A DNA stretch of 64,000 nucleotides from Chamaelirium japonicum (lineage: Eukaryota > Streptophyta > Magnoliopsida > Liliales > Melanthiaceae). The stretch lies in assembly GCA_947650365.1 (NCBI GenBank), contig OX393549.1, positions 33,931,075 through 33,995,074 of the forward strand, given 5' to 3'. Shown piece after piece: positions 29,651 through 42,800 of this stretch. The notes beneath the pieces were generated by a model. That model had not been told where the DNA came from and did no database searches. It saw only the letters and a program-made list of their open reading frames with translations. The translations under genes were made by a program, and so were the position numbers. Position 1 is the first letter of the stretch. The number at the start of each line of letters is the position of its first letter.

Positions 29651-30435
29651 GGGAATACGATGGCCCTCCCGTTCGTACGAGAGACCGATGATTCAATCCC
29701 ACATTTGCTGTACAGTCTAAGTATATAATTAGTACAGTCACAGAATGAGAGGTCTGATGTTAGATCGAAAGCTACTCATAAAAACCAGCCGAAAAGGGTC
29801 GAGGGCTGATGTTAGATCGAAAGCTACTCATAAAAAACCAACTCAAACTATGTTAGATCGACAGCACGGTTTTTGACAAGCACAGCAGTTATGTCGGCAA
29901 GTTGCCTGAAAAACTTGAGATCCATTGCTCTAAAAACATACTGTGTAAAACTCAACTGACCCTTCAGAAAAACAATCTCATCTCATATATGAATTAGAGA
30001 AAAATATGTGTGCTACAGTGTCAGCATGGTGCCATCTCTTTCCTGTTTCAGAGTATTCTGAATGACTACAGCTTGAATAAGCATCCAAGAATTAGCTGCT
30101 ACAATGTAACAGTATGAAAGAATATCCTACCGGCTATACGAAGAAAAAAAAAAAAATCTTCACAGGCCTAACTCTGCTGCCTCCTTCGGAATAGAACGAA
30201 GCCCTTCTCGGAAAAACAGCTTGGCTCAGATGTCTTCTCTCTCCCACTCCTTCGGAGTAATCCAGGGGAGAGCCCAAAAAAAACAAAGGATATATTCACA
30301 ACAAGGTGGCCATATATGCTGTCAAAAAAGAATTCCTCCTCTATCCGTGTAATCTGCCTCCGAACTCACACTTCGCCTTACGAGCCGAATGCATCCGTGG
30401 GTTAATCTCGAGGGATCCATCTCACTTGCTAAATC
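29651..30435 (-). other. Downstream flank / probable 3' UTR of the glycosyltransferase gene
   Basis: No open frame of note. The stretch directly after the stop codon at 30436 is unique-looking and would contain the 3' UTR on the minus strand; I see no clear AATAAA signal. Two short near-repeats around GATGTTAGATCGAAAGCTAC occur at 29757 and 29808. Confidence 0.4.
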
Positions 30436-30837
30436 CTATCGATTCTTGTTACCACCGATGGGTTTCTGTTTGTACCCGTGTTTGTGCCTCTCTCTTAGCT
30501 TCTCCTTAGTCTTCCGCTTCTTGTCCATCTTCTGCCTGTACCGCTCCTCCCTCTCCCTGTCCAAGATCCCCTGCCATAGCACCTCCCCGGTCTGAGGCCA
30601 CAGCCATCCGTCGGTCGGGTGCGTGCCGTCGTCCGCCTCCTCGGCCAGATCCTCGTCCATACCCTTCAGCAGCGCAGAGTCGAAGTACTTTGCCCACATA
30701 AGCCCCTTGCGCTGCTCGACAGGGTGCTGCTCGTTCAGCTCACCGGTGCTCGGGTTCAGGTACACCATCCTTCTCGCGCTGTGATAGGCCCACACGTTGA
30801 CCAGGACTTCTAGTACTCGACAGTAGCAATGCCTCTT
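30436..30837 (-). CDS. Glycosyltransferase last exon M
   Basis: 134 codons with TAG, acceptor TATCGCAG. Encodes KRHCYCRVLEVLVNVWAYHS, RKGLMWAKYF and WLWPQTGEVLW, then a basic tail (DKKRKTKEKLRERHKHGYKQ). Confidence 0.95.
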   Translation of the reverse strand, partial: KRHCYCRVLEVLVNVWAYHSARRMVYLNPSTGELNEQHPVEQRKGLMWAKYFDSALLKGMDEDLAEEADDGTHPTDGWLWPQTGEVLWQGILDREREERYRQKMDKKRKTKEKLRERHKHGYKQKPIGGNKNR

Positions 30838-33800
30838 CTGCGATAACAGCAGACCAAGAACTTTTTTTAAGTATCACATCATTTACAATTGAATCATCAT
30901 CATCACCATCTAGTCATCAAGGAAATGAGCGCTACCTCTAGCTCCGAAGATCCAAGCACACATTGGGTGGTCCTGCTGATGTTCTGATTCGAGCTATGGA
31001 GTGAATCGACAAACATTCTGTAATCAAATAGAGGAAGTGCTTAAGCAAATATATAAATGGATCATGCCATCTGAAGCATAGATATTGGAATATATATATA
31101 CCTTGAGAACATCATGAACTCTAGAAAGGAGGGTGTCGGCATCACCCAGCTGTGGAGAGTCGACCAGCTGTCCCCATCGCCAGGCATCGGGGGTAGGGCC
31201 ACCATGTCAGGGGGCAGCCCATACATATTTCTGAAGGCCTCCTCAAATGCATCTCTGAAAGAAACAGGTGGGTACAGTTTGAAAAATGGATAATGGGTTA
31301 AAATTTTAAAACTTGGGTCGTTTAAGCATCAAACCGAACTATATTAATCCCAATCATCTATATATTGGAAGCAAAATATAATTGGAGCAAACAGCATAAT
31401 ATGTGTATATGCGTGCATGATATATAGTCAATTATCATATAACATGTTTGTTGAACTAAAAAACATCCAAGAGGAATTAAATGAGAATACACGACAACAA
31501 GAGAAAAAAAAAGCCCATGCTCCAGATGGATCAGACTCACAGACATGCAACTCAGAGTAGCGAGCTCGAAAAAAAATGGGGAAATGGATGTTAGGCCCCA
31601 GATAGGGGTGGCAATGGGTCGTGTCATGTCGGGTTCGTGTCGTGTCTAGTTTCGTGTCGTGTCCAAAACCCCTAGACCCGGACCAGGACCCGACCCGTTT
31701 AACTAATCATGTCTAGTACCTAAACCCGTACCCGGCCCGCTAATAATCGGGTAGACCCGATAAGACCCGTTTACCACCCGATAAAACCCGGTAAGACCCG
31801 TTTACCACCCGGGTCTATTCAGTTGACCCGATCCGACCCAATCCGACTCGACCCGACCTGACCCGAAAGACCCGTTGGTATTATATATTATAGTATCAGA
31901 TTGCGGGTAGACCCGACCCGACCCGACACGACCCGTTGAATACTAAACGGGTTTTCCCGGGTCTACCGTGTCCAAACCCTAAACCCAGACCCGACCCGTT
32001 TATTAAACGGGTCTATCGTGTCGACCCGTTTACGACCCGAACCCGTTTAGCCCTGACCCAGACCCGCTAACTTCGTGTCGGGTCTGCCGTGTCGGGTCCG
32101 AAATTGCCAGGCCTAGCCCCAGACAACAAATCGGTTTAATGAACATGATACTCATAAGATCTCTTTCAGGGAAGGTCCCAAAATTATTTCATAAACCCGA
32201 AAATGCCCCACCAATCCGTCGTCCACAATGCCCGTGACGCCCTCCTCCACTCCGTCGTCATCAACGCCCGCGACGGCCTCGGCATCCACTTCCTCCCACC
32301 CCCAAACGCTTCCTCCTTCCTCCTCAACGACGCGAGCAGCAGCAGCGGCGCGAGTCGCAGCTACTCGCCGCCGCCCGCCTGGGCGATGGCGAGCAGTGGA
32401 GACGAGAGGCAGTTGGCAAACGAGGTTATGCTCGGTTAGATTAGGTCTAGGGTTCATCCCATGGCCTATCGATCTTAGGTTTAGGATTCGGTTTAGTTTA
32501 GAAAGTAGTGGCATTGAAATGAAAATTTGAAGGATGGCGAGAGGTATTTTCGTCCTCTGTCCTTTGGCAAATACTGATGAAACATGTGATGAGAAGATTG
32601 CTCCACCAGGCATTAAGGAACCCCTATAACGGCAAATATACTAAATTAGCCCTACATCCAAAAGTGTTTTGAGTCTACCAAGTATGTAAATTGACAGTTA
32701 TTAATTGCTAGATGGGGTGATTAATCTCGAACAATTGAGACAATAGGAAGTATACAAATAACCTTCGATGGGATAGTTGCATTGCATCCATTCATGCGAA
32801 ACAAGGAGATTGAAACTGAAAGTTTGACTTAATATGTGTTCTTTATATATTTTGTTATGAAGCACTAGCATAGGTAAAAAATATATTCATATATGCTCTT
32901 CTTTTAGAAGTATGCTATGAAGCAGTAACATCGGTATACACCTGATCCAATACCGTGACAAATTTTTGTCGTGGCTCATAGCAAAAGACTTTTTTTAGAA
33001 ATTATTTTTTTGAACCTTCTACTACCCGAATGTGTATGGGTATGAACCCTCCCATACTTTTTGTGAGTTGATCAATTTTTTTTATTTTCAAGTCCTTTAG
33101 GATTCGAACGGGTATGATATTGACAGTCGAGCCACAGTCCAACAATATATGAGTCACTGGCATCTCCTTTATGTAACCTGACACATAGAGGGGCCTGTTG
33201 TGTAGGCAGGCTACTAATTGTAAATCTTCATCAGAAAAGAAGATAGTCAAGTTACATGGGACTGACTTCTCTTCTTCAACGTTGCTCTTGTGAACTTTTG
33301 TATCGGTCAATGCCGCAGCCATTGCATGTCGGGCATCTTCCGAAATGTGCAAAGCTTCTATGAGAGGCAAATGTAACAACCTCATCATATAAAAAAAAAA
33401 AGGTCTCCTTCAGCCGGCATTTTAGGGTAGAGGTTTTTTTTTCTAACCCCTTGGTTGGATTTCTGGAGGGTAGTTCAATCTTCCCTTGATGTGCTAAGGA
33501 TACAATCCTTTCTTTGAACACAAATCATTTTTCGATAGATTGACTTACTACCCAGTGGTATTTGCAGTACAACGGGTCATTGACTGCGTCTTTCCGGTCT
33601 CTTGGATGGAGGTAGTTCGATCATCTTCTCATCAAAGAGTTAGTTGAACATGGACGCGACCTCCGAGTTCAGGAATGAATACTCATTTGCTTAGAGCTCT
33701 TCTAGGGTCGTTCGGAATAGCCTTTGATTCAACGACTTGGGAGTAGGCTTGATGTTGCCTGTTTTGGTCTTTACTTTTAGGGGTTAGAAGAACAGGCAAT

Positions 33801-36800
33801 GTTCACAACATTTGTCTATTTTGACTTTAGTGTCGAGGTTCTTACTTTGTTTTCCAAGTTAGACCTTGAGAAATCCCTCGCCTTTGAGTCTTTGTAGGTA
33901 GTCAGGCTAAGCTCCATATCATGAGCCCGCATGGCCAACTCTTCGAAAGAATTGAACCTAATCCCTTGGAGGATGTAAAGCAAGCATCAATGCATCCCCT
34001 GAATGCACATCCCAATTGCCGAGGACTGAGATAGTCGGTCAAGCGACTTAAGCGCAAGATTTCTCCATTGATCGATGTAGTCTATAACCTTTTCGTCTTT
34101 GCGTTGTTTAACGATGAGTTCCATCATGCTAACAATGTACCGAGTGCTATAAAAGCGAGTAAGAAACTCTAGCTCTAACCAATGTTTACAAAGGTGGGGC
34201 GTAAGGCGGGACGTTTTGCATGCTGTGGGGCAAGGCATAAGCACCACGAATTTTTGATTTTTTAATTTTAAATATATATTACATAAAATAGTGAAAATAG
34301 ATTAAAAACAAATAAAATGAAAAATACTATGAGCAAACAAAGCATTTAAACCTACAAACATGGTTGATAAATCACAAATATATAAAGAACTTGTCATTAT
34401 CTTTCAATATCATTTAAGATCTAATTCTAAGTTTCTTACAAAAATTCAAACTATCTATGTTTATATTCCATAGATTCTATCATTCCATACATGATATAGA
34501 ACCAATTTAAAACAACTTTAGTTCCTAAAAATATCATAATCGTCATCCACGAGAGTAAGCCGCGTATAAAAGATCACACGGTAGCAATCAAATCATTTTT
34601 TTCAACTATGCAAACAAACTCCAGTGGACGTAAGCCCAGCTCAATAGGGCGTAAAAGGCGTGCTCGGGCGTATGCCACAGTGGTTCGGGGGTAAGCCCCA
34701 AAGGAAAAAAATAAAGCCCCAGATTGAGCCGCCCCATGCATTTTAGGACCGCCCCGCCCCGAGGCGCGTTTTTTAAAACCAAGGTTCTAAAAAGCACTAG
34801 GCGCTAGTCGGGCGGTGGGGGGCCTTCTAGCGCCTAGGTGGCCTAGGCAGCGTTTTGGCATTTTTTAATTTTTTTAATTATTTTAATTATTTTAATTATA
34901 TGTTCATTGATTTCTTTAAATGAAAAAGAAATGAAAGAATAATCTGATGCCTTAATACTCCCTTTGATTGTTTTATTTTGATAGGTTACACAATTCAGCG
35001 AGGGGGCACAATTCGGAGTTTGGAAAAAAAAAATTTACCTTTGAGTTACAAGACTTTGAGCGATGTCAGCCAAGGAGAAGAGGGTAAACCCTCTCGGATG
35101 CCGCACTACAGTTTGCAGAGGAGATCGGGTTGAGCGTCAAGGTCGCGACGATATGGCTGAGTGCTAACGTCACTGAGGTCAGTCGGATCAAAGGTCGGTC
35201 GGATAAAAAGAAAAAGGGCTGAGCATTGAGATCGGGCTGAGCGGTGATCGGGCTGAGTTCTGATGTCGGACGGATAAAAAAAAAGGGCGTCGAGGTCGCT
35301 GCGATCGTGCTGGAGCTGGAGAAGGGGGCGGTCGGTGGCTGGCGCTAGAGAAGGGGGCTGTCGGTGCTGGCGCTGGAGTGGGGCGGTCGGTGGCTGGCGC
35401 TAGAGTGCAGAGATCGGGCTGGCACTGGAAAGGGACACCACTCGGAGCCGACACCAGAAAACCCTAAACCCACGATTCATTATTCATCTCTGATGTTATA
35501 TTTGATAAGAGGATCAGCCGATCAGGTAGTTAAAGTCAAACTGATCGCAACCATCTGTTGCACCAATCGGACCCAACTCCAAATGGCATGCAACGAACGG
35601 TTGTGATTCAGTTTGGGCTGTAACTTAAACCATCCAACCTGCCTTTCCCGCTTGGGACCGCCTAGGCGGCCGCCTAAGAGCCTGGCCGATTTTCTCCACC
35701 GCCTAGGGGCTAGGCTGGGCGGTGGGGGGCCGCCTAGGAGCTAGAAGGTGGCCTAGGCGGCGCCTATGCGTTGTATCCCCATTGTGGACTTTAAGAATAA
35801 GGTTTGATATACCCCATTGTAGACTTGAAAAGTCCAACCTCTCGTGCTTGGATCATGCTCACAAACAACGATTGCAATTGTTGGACAATCATGGGTGGGG
35901 CAGTTGATGGCATAGGTATGATTGTGCCCATCGCCGAATAAGTGGTCATCGGTGGCACCGACGCGCAGGTAGTAGTAGGGAGGGTCGCGATTAATGTAGG
36001 AACAAAGGCCTTATCCCTAGTACCCATATTTTGAAGAAGAATGTTGATTTGACATTCTTTTTCTCCCTTCGTCTGAGCCATTTGGGCCATAACTTTACTC
36101 ATTTGTCGCAGGTGCTCCTCAAGCTTGGTCATTGTGGAGTTGGTGGAATTTGAACGAACTTGACGTTGCATTTTCAGTGCCTCAATGTCGTCCTCAAAGA
36201 CATATTTATGATGAATGACGGCATCCAGTGTTTTCAGATTCGTTCTGACTCGAACGAGTCGACCCATTTTAACTCGACTCAGTCTCGATTTCAACCTGAC
36301 TCAGACCAATGACTCGCAAACCGCTTGACTCTTCTGAGTCATGGTCAGACTCGTCTCTGACTCGTCCGAGTCATGGTCAAACTCGTCTCTGACTCGTCCG
36401 AGTCATGGTCAAACTCTTTTCTGACTCGACCGGTCGTTTTTATCCATTATATTTTGATAGTTGCATGACTTTGATGCATTTTGTGATACTATTTGGCATA
36501 TGTATGCAATGTATATCTCAATTTTTCACAGATTTCTACTCTTTTATCTAATATTATATATATATATTAATCCAACGAGTCACTATGTTTGTGACTCTTA
36601 CGCGCCACAAGTCAACTCTTTCGAGTCAAGTCACTAAGGGTCGTAACGAGTCACCTTTCAAGTTCGAGTCTGAAAACATTGACGGCATCCACTTGGCCAT
36701 CGTGGTTGAAGTGTACTCCGTCTTGCACCACGTGCTCCGTGTCACGTTGGAGGGTTCTATCAGCTTTAACTTCAGGCGCAAGCGTGGAAGTGGTCTTTGT

Positions 36801-39800
36801 AGTTTTTGTGCGCCCCGTGTAAACGCGTAGTATAAGGGCCTCCTCGAAAGTTGAAACATTAGCATTCGTGGGGACATTCCCCCGGTTGCCCTGTTAGAGT
36901 GTGTTGGGCTCGACAACAAACATGGTAGCGGGAATGGTCATGGCATCACCAATTCCAACCATGTTGGAAAAAAACCCTTCGAAGGAAAGAAAAATTCAAG
37001 GATGAGAAGCAACGAAACAAAGGGATGAAAGGAGACGGAGGTCCCACCGGACATGCCAGAAATTTGTATATGCAAATATCATATTGTTAAGGTACAAATT
37101 ACAATTAGACTCGCTTCGAGAGAGCAAAGTACAAGAATATGGATTTTTCCGAAATCTGATTCAAATCCAATATAGTATAAGTATTATGGAAAGCCTTCTT
37201 TCATTCATATTAAGGAACAGCCTCAGGATATTGTAGGGAGAGTCGTTTGTGATCCTTTGATACTCGATGTCAATGTTTTTCTGAGTACAAAGATTACAAT
37301 TTTTACAAAAAAAGTTTTAGAAATATGAAAATAGAAGAGCTTTGTTGTGCTTGATCATTCCGGGCGTCGCGCTTTATCGGCTAGGTGCTTTGTTGTACTC
37401 TTCTTGTTTCTTCACTTGTTCTTTGCTTGCTCGTCTTCTTCTTTTGATTTGTCTTGATCTTTGATCCTTTCTTGTGAACTCTTCTTGCTCGTGGAAGATT
37501 TCCCAAGTCTCTTTTCTAATAAGAAACCAAACCCTTTTTTCTTAGCTTTTCCCTCATTTTGTAAGGGCAAAGGTAGTTATTGTTGTAGTAAATAACTATC
37601 TAAGGTAGTGCAAAATAACTACCAGTACCAGGTGATTGTTAAGTGATTTCCTTAACTTCCTCAAGTAGTTACCTCTTTTGAATTTCAAAAGTTTCCCTCC
37701 ATTTTTCTTTAAGGATAGATGTATTTATTTCTTTTGAAATTCAAACGAACCGGTCTAACTTGATCGACTTGTGGTTTGGTGACTTTGGTCTAACTCGAAC
37801 TCAAGTCTAATCACCAAGACTCGAGTTTTTATGGTCCAATCACTTTGCTTTTGACTTGTGGACCATACCGAAGTAGGAACTTGTTTTCTTAAAGTCCTAC
37901 CTGCTTTCGGCCTTGTATATAGGTTATCAAAGGGTGTATATCTCTAAGTGACGCTTTGCTTGGAGATATCCTTTAGAAGATGAAGTTGGGATATCTTTCC
38001 CTATTTCTCTATCTTCCAGACTTTGTCAATTTTTCTTTTCTTTTATTCTTCTTTTCTCTTTTTCTTTCTTTCTTCTTTTTTTTCTTTTTCTTCTCTCCCC
38101 GAAGATTCACCTGGATGACCCTGACACCAGGGCCGACCAAGGCCTCAATCAAGGTCGGCCAGGGCCCCAGTCAAAGGACCAGTCAGGGGTTTCCCCTCCC
38201 ATTTTTCTTTTTCTTCTTTTTTTTCCTGCCTTTATTTTTTCTTTTTCTTTTTCTTCACTCCTTGGGGATTCACCTAACTGACTCTGACACCAGGGCCCCA
38301 TTCAGTGCCCTGGTTAGGGCCAGCCAGGGGGTTTCCCTTTTTTTCTTTTTCTCCTTTCTTCTTTTTCATTTTCCTTCTTTTGCTCTTTTTTTTCTTCTTC
38401 TAAGTCTTCTAGACTTAGTTGATCTCGGGGTTTTCTAGACTTACAAAAATTTTCTAGTTTCTTAAGATTTAGCCAAAATCCTAAGTCTTCCAGACTGAGC
38501 CAAAATCCTGAGTCTTCCGGACTTAGTTGATCTCGAGGTCTTTCATACTTAGCAAATATCTTAAGTCTTCCAAACTTAGTTGATCTAGGGGTCTTCAAGA
38601 CTTAGAATATTTTCCAATCTCTTCAGATATAGCCAAAATACTAAGTCTTCCAGACTTAGTCAAAAGCTTCATTCTTCCGGGCTTAGTTGATCTTGGAGTA
38701 TTACAAACTTGAAAATAATTTCCAATCTTTTAGACTTGGCTAAACTCCAAAGTTCTCCAGACATAGTTGATCTTGGGGTCTTTCAGACTTAGAAATATTT
38801 TCTAGTCTTCCAGATTTAGCCAAAATCTTAAGTCTTCTAGACTTAGTTGATACTGGGGTCTTCCAGACTTGAAAATGTTTTCAACTCTTCCAAACTTAGC
38901 CAAAATCCTAAGTCCTCCAAACTTAGTTCATCGCATGGCCTACCAGACTTAGAAATATTTTCCAGTCTTTTAGACTTAGCCAAAATCTTAAGTTTTCGAG
39001 ACTTGGCCAAAATCCCAAGTCTTTCAGACTTAGTTGATCTTGGGGACTTCCATACTTAGATATATTTCTAGTCTTCCAGACTTATCCAAAATCTTAAGTC
39101 TTCCAGACTTGGAAAATTTTGATGTCTACAAAATCATCTAGCATCTTATCCCCATTAGTCGAGAAAAAATTGTATGTGAAAATGATGAAAGATAGTTTGG
39201 ATAAACATGAAGAGGCAGAACAACTATCGGAAATATAAAGAACAAAAGAATCACATAGATAAAAGCACACATTCAGAGAAATTAATAAAAAAAAGTGCAA
39301 AAACAACAAATAATCGATTGGCTCAAATGAGAACCAATCAGCAAATCAGTAAGTTTTCTCTAAAAGGAGAAGTATGTGATATTTATGAGAACTAGATATA
39401 GTGCTTGCAAACAGAATTTCATATATAAAATGTAAGTTAGCCTAGGTAGAATTATAAATCAACTAAAAGCTAATAACCATATAAAACCACACTAAATAAC
39501 CTTAAAATCAAAATGGAAATCATACCTACAATCTCCAGCATTTAAGATGTCACACAAAGACCAAAAGGTAAGATTTACAGGTTTTTCTTTATCCTCCTGG
39601 TTGAAATCCATTAGTGCCCAATAAAAGAGTACCTCTCCATTAGTTTCTGCTTTAATGGTTTCTTCCAATACTTTTTCAGCTCTCATAGACAAAGAAACCT
39701 GTTGGAGAAGAAGATGACTTGTCGATCAATAAGTTCTCTATTATTATACCAGCTTTCTAAAAACATTTAGCAGAAACAAAAAGTACAATAAAAAAATGTT

Positions 39801-42800
39801 AGTAACAAATTCCAAAATATTAAAACTTGCAACAAAAGAATTAGATAATGAAATCTACAATCCGAAGATACAGATATGAAATGGCCTTATATGACTCGGT
39901 CTTCACTAAAAAATGTCCTGGACAGGGTAGTCGTATCCCATACCACAGAAACTGATAAACTGTAGTTGATTAAAAAAGTAAAACTGCAATGCTTTGATTT
40001 TGAGTGTCTATGTATATATGCACAGTGAAGAAGTGTCATCTTGGTGCAGGTGTAGACTTGTAGGTACTAAATAAAGAATAGTGGAAAATCTGAAACCACA
40101 TGATTAAGAAACAAAGAATCCAATGTAATCCTCATGACTATCAAACATATATTCAAGCTGTCAAAAAACAGATGCAATTGCTTACCATGAAATGACATCA
40201 GAGTCCAAAACCATGTAAGTATAGATCTAACAAAATAACAGTACACACCTTTCTTCCAGCAGCACGCCATGACTGGAAACCAATCCAAGGTATTTTGTGA
40301 ATACTATCCACTTTATTTGCAATTGAAAACATCGCGCCAAGTTCACAAAGAAGATCTCTATAGTACGTGTCATTCAGGATTGGTAGCCGACCAACTGCAT
40401 CCACATCATCTGGCCTTGACTTTTGACCTCTTTTAGACTGAAGTACAGAGGTTGAATGTAAAAAATCAGAAGCATGATTGTATAACTGGCTAACTTCTTC
40501 ACATGAAATTTCACTTCGAAAAGAAAAAATAAAAATAAAACAAGATCTGCACAAAGGAAGTAATAAGATCTTAACTATTTAAATTTCAAAATGAAATTTC
40601 AATTTGGTGTAAACGGCAGTTATCTGGAAAGAAGTTTCATAAGAGCATTCGGGAATAATTAACATCAAACTAACAAGTCACTAAGGTTAACCTCAACTGA
40701 TAATTTGTAGTACCATTTAGGAACATCTCAGGATGAACCACAGAAATCCTCTTCCTAAAATAGCATTTTGCAACACTCACCAGCAACATTCATAATCTAA
40801 CATAAAACAATAAGTGTTTATGGACATGTGGATGTGCAAGCTGTTATGGAGAATCAACTCAAGTCCGAATGTTGATTTACAATGAACTAACAGTGGAAAT
40901 GGCTAAAATTGCACAATCCTAGTTATATGTAAATATCCTACAATACTGTGTGTAATCTCTACATACAATAAATGTGTTTTAATTATCACGGTGATGTCCA
41001 CTACACTCGTGTATCTTCCCCTCATCAGTGGTGTTCCAACTTTTTAGTCTCGTCCAGTTCAACAAGATTCAATTAAGAATGCTACCCTTAAAGGCTAATC
41101 GCACGATGTATAGCCGCAACCTATTGAATATTTTGCATACAGTAGCCCTGTAAATAGAATAGAGATTTAAATAATAAGAAGAATCATAATAATATAAACA
41201 CCACATTCTTTTATGTATAAAAGAGTTACTGCTTGCACCCAATTATGCATGATTGGTGTTTTAATTACAGCTAATGCGAAATTAAAAAGACAAAGGCTTT
41301 AGTTATTTTTACTAGTGCTTCTCGAGATTTGATCTACTTCTCCAGGCTTCTTTGGCGTAATTGGAGTTGAAGGCTTCTTCTCCAAGCTTTATTCTTTGTG
41401 CACGGAGTCGAAGGTCGATCTTCTTGTGTAAGGGTGCTCACGTTGATGAGAACTTTCTATGGACAAAGTCGGTCCCGTAGGATCGGCTTATCCGAGCCTT
41501 GCAAAGCCTTGAGTCGTCGAGCGCGAATCTCCTTCTTTGCATAGCGTCCAAGTCCCTTCGTCTTCGTTTTCAATTTCTGATCGACCTCTTTGAATCTTTC
41601 CCCTGCCCCTCTATTTATAGGTAAAGGGGGTGAGAGAGATATGGGAAGATTTATTTAAATCTCTTGAATATCTCTCCCCATAACTACCTGAGATTCATCC
41701 CTTCCTTTATTGAGGGAATCAATCTTTATCATTTTTTTTTTGTTTTAGATAATTATGGGCTCTATCTTTTTAAGATTTAAATGGATTTTACACATTTGAT
41801 TGATGGCGACCCGAGCTACGCAACCTCCCCCCACGCATGGCGGTTTTCTTTCCTTTTTCTTCCTTTTCTTCTTCCGTTTCTTTCCTTTTCTTTCTTCATT
41901 TTCTTTCCTTTTCTTCTTTTCTTTCTTTTCTGGCCGGCCGCACCACTCCCAAGGGAGGGGGATGCAGTTCACAAAGGGGGGGCCAAGTGGGCCCCACTTG
42001 CAGGTGGGCCCATCTAGCCCCTTCTCGGTTTTGGGTGGGTCCAATGGGCCCCACTTGCATCGTGTGGTCGAGTTTGGGCCTTGTGTTCAGGTGTAGGGGC
42101 CGGACCTTTGCACATGCAAATTTTACGTTTCTACACTGCGAGGACAAAAAACAATTAAATCCCAGTACTTCTGCATATTCTACACTGGAAATGAATGTAT
42201 CACTAAATGCATGATAAGACGATCAGACAAAAAAAAGGAAGCAGCAGTAGAGAATATATGGGAATCAAGTTATAACTAGCAGTCTAGCCATAGTAGCCGC
42301 CTAGGAGATTTTGAAAAAAAGTATACAAAGATGAAACAGGTACAACACATGTAAGTTATTCGAACTTACAAGACTTATCCCGCGGTATAGAGAACCATGG
42401 TGTAAAAATGGCCAAGACCCCTCTCCATTGTAAATCTCATAGATGCACAATGATTGTCCAATCCTTTCTAATTCACTTTCATCACGTCCAATTGGTTCAA
42501 AATTTTTCTTTTCAGCTTTCTTAGCATTACGGTATATGTCCTCCCATGATCCTGAATTTCTTTCCTTCCTTTCCTCGAGCTACAAATCAGTAAAAAAGTA
42601 TTTTATGCACACTGTAAGCCAAATGGCTTATTCAAGAAATTATGGTTGAGCAAAGAAAAAAGAGATTACCTCCTGCATTTCTCGCCTCACTAAATCTTCA
42701 GAAATTTCCATTTCGCTCACATCATCCCAGTCTTGTTGTGTAGGGTAATCTAGTGTAAAAGGGTCAATTTCACCCTGTGTGGTATTATGTATGTAAGTTT

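Larger units (their letters stand above)
33002..39130 (-). mobile_element. Truncated, decayed relative of the 15-kb gag-protease LTR element
   Basis: In minus orientation: LTR 37065-39130, a primer-binding site at 37041-37058 with the same TGGCA(C/T)G(C/T)CCGGTGGGAC as the 15-kb element, a leader, broken gag, and a protease piece ending near 33002. The 3' part and 3' LTR are gone. At least three younger insertions interrupt it (36226-36681 and two GC-rich inverted-repeat elements between 34183 and 35775). It sits in intron 10 of the glycosyltransferase gene. Confidence 0.85.

Noticed and set aside
32152..32613. GC-rich 153-codon frame as a small gene
   Set aside because: Overlaps a dispersed repeat related to 28.4-29.1 kb and is open on both strands. 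The reading is low-complexity.
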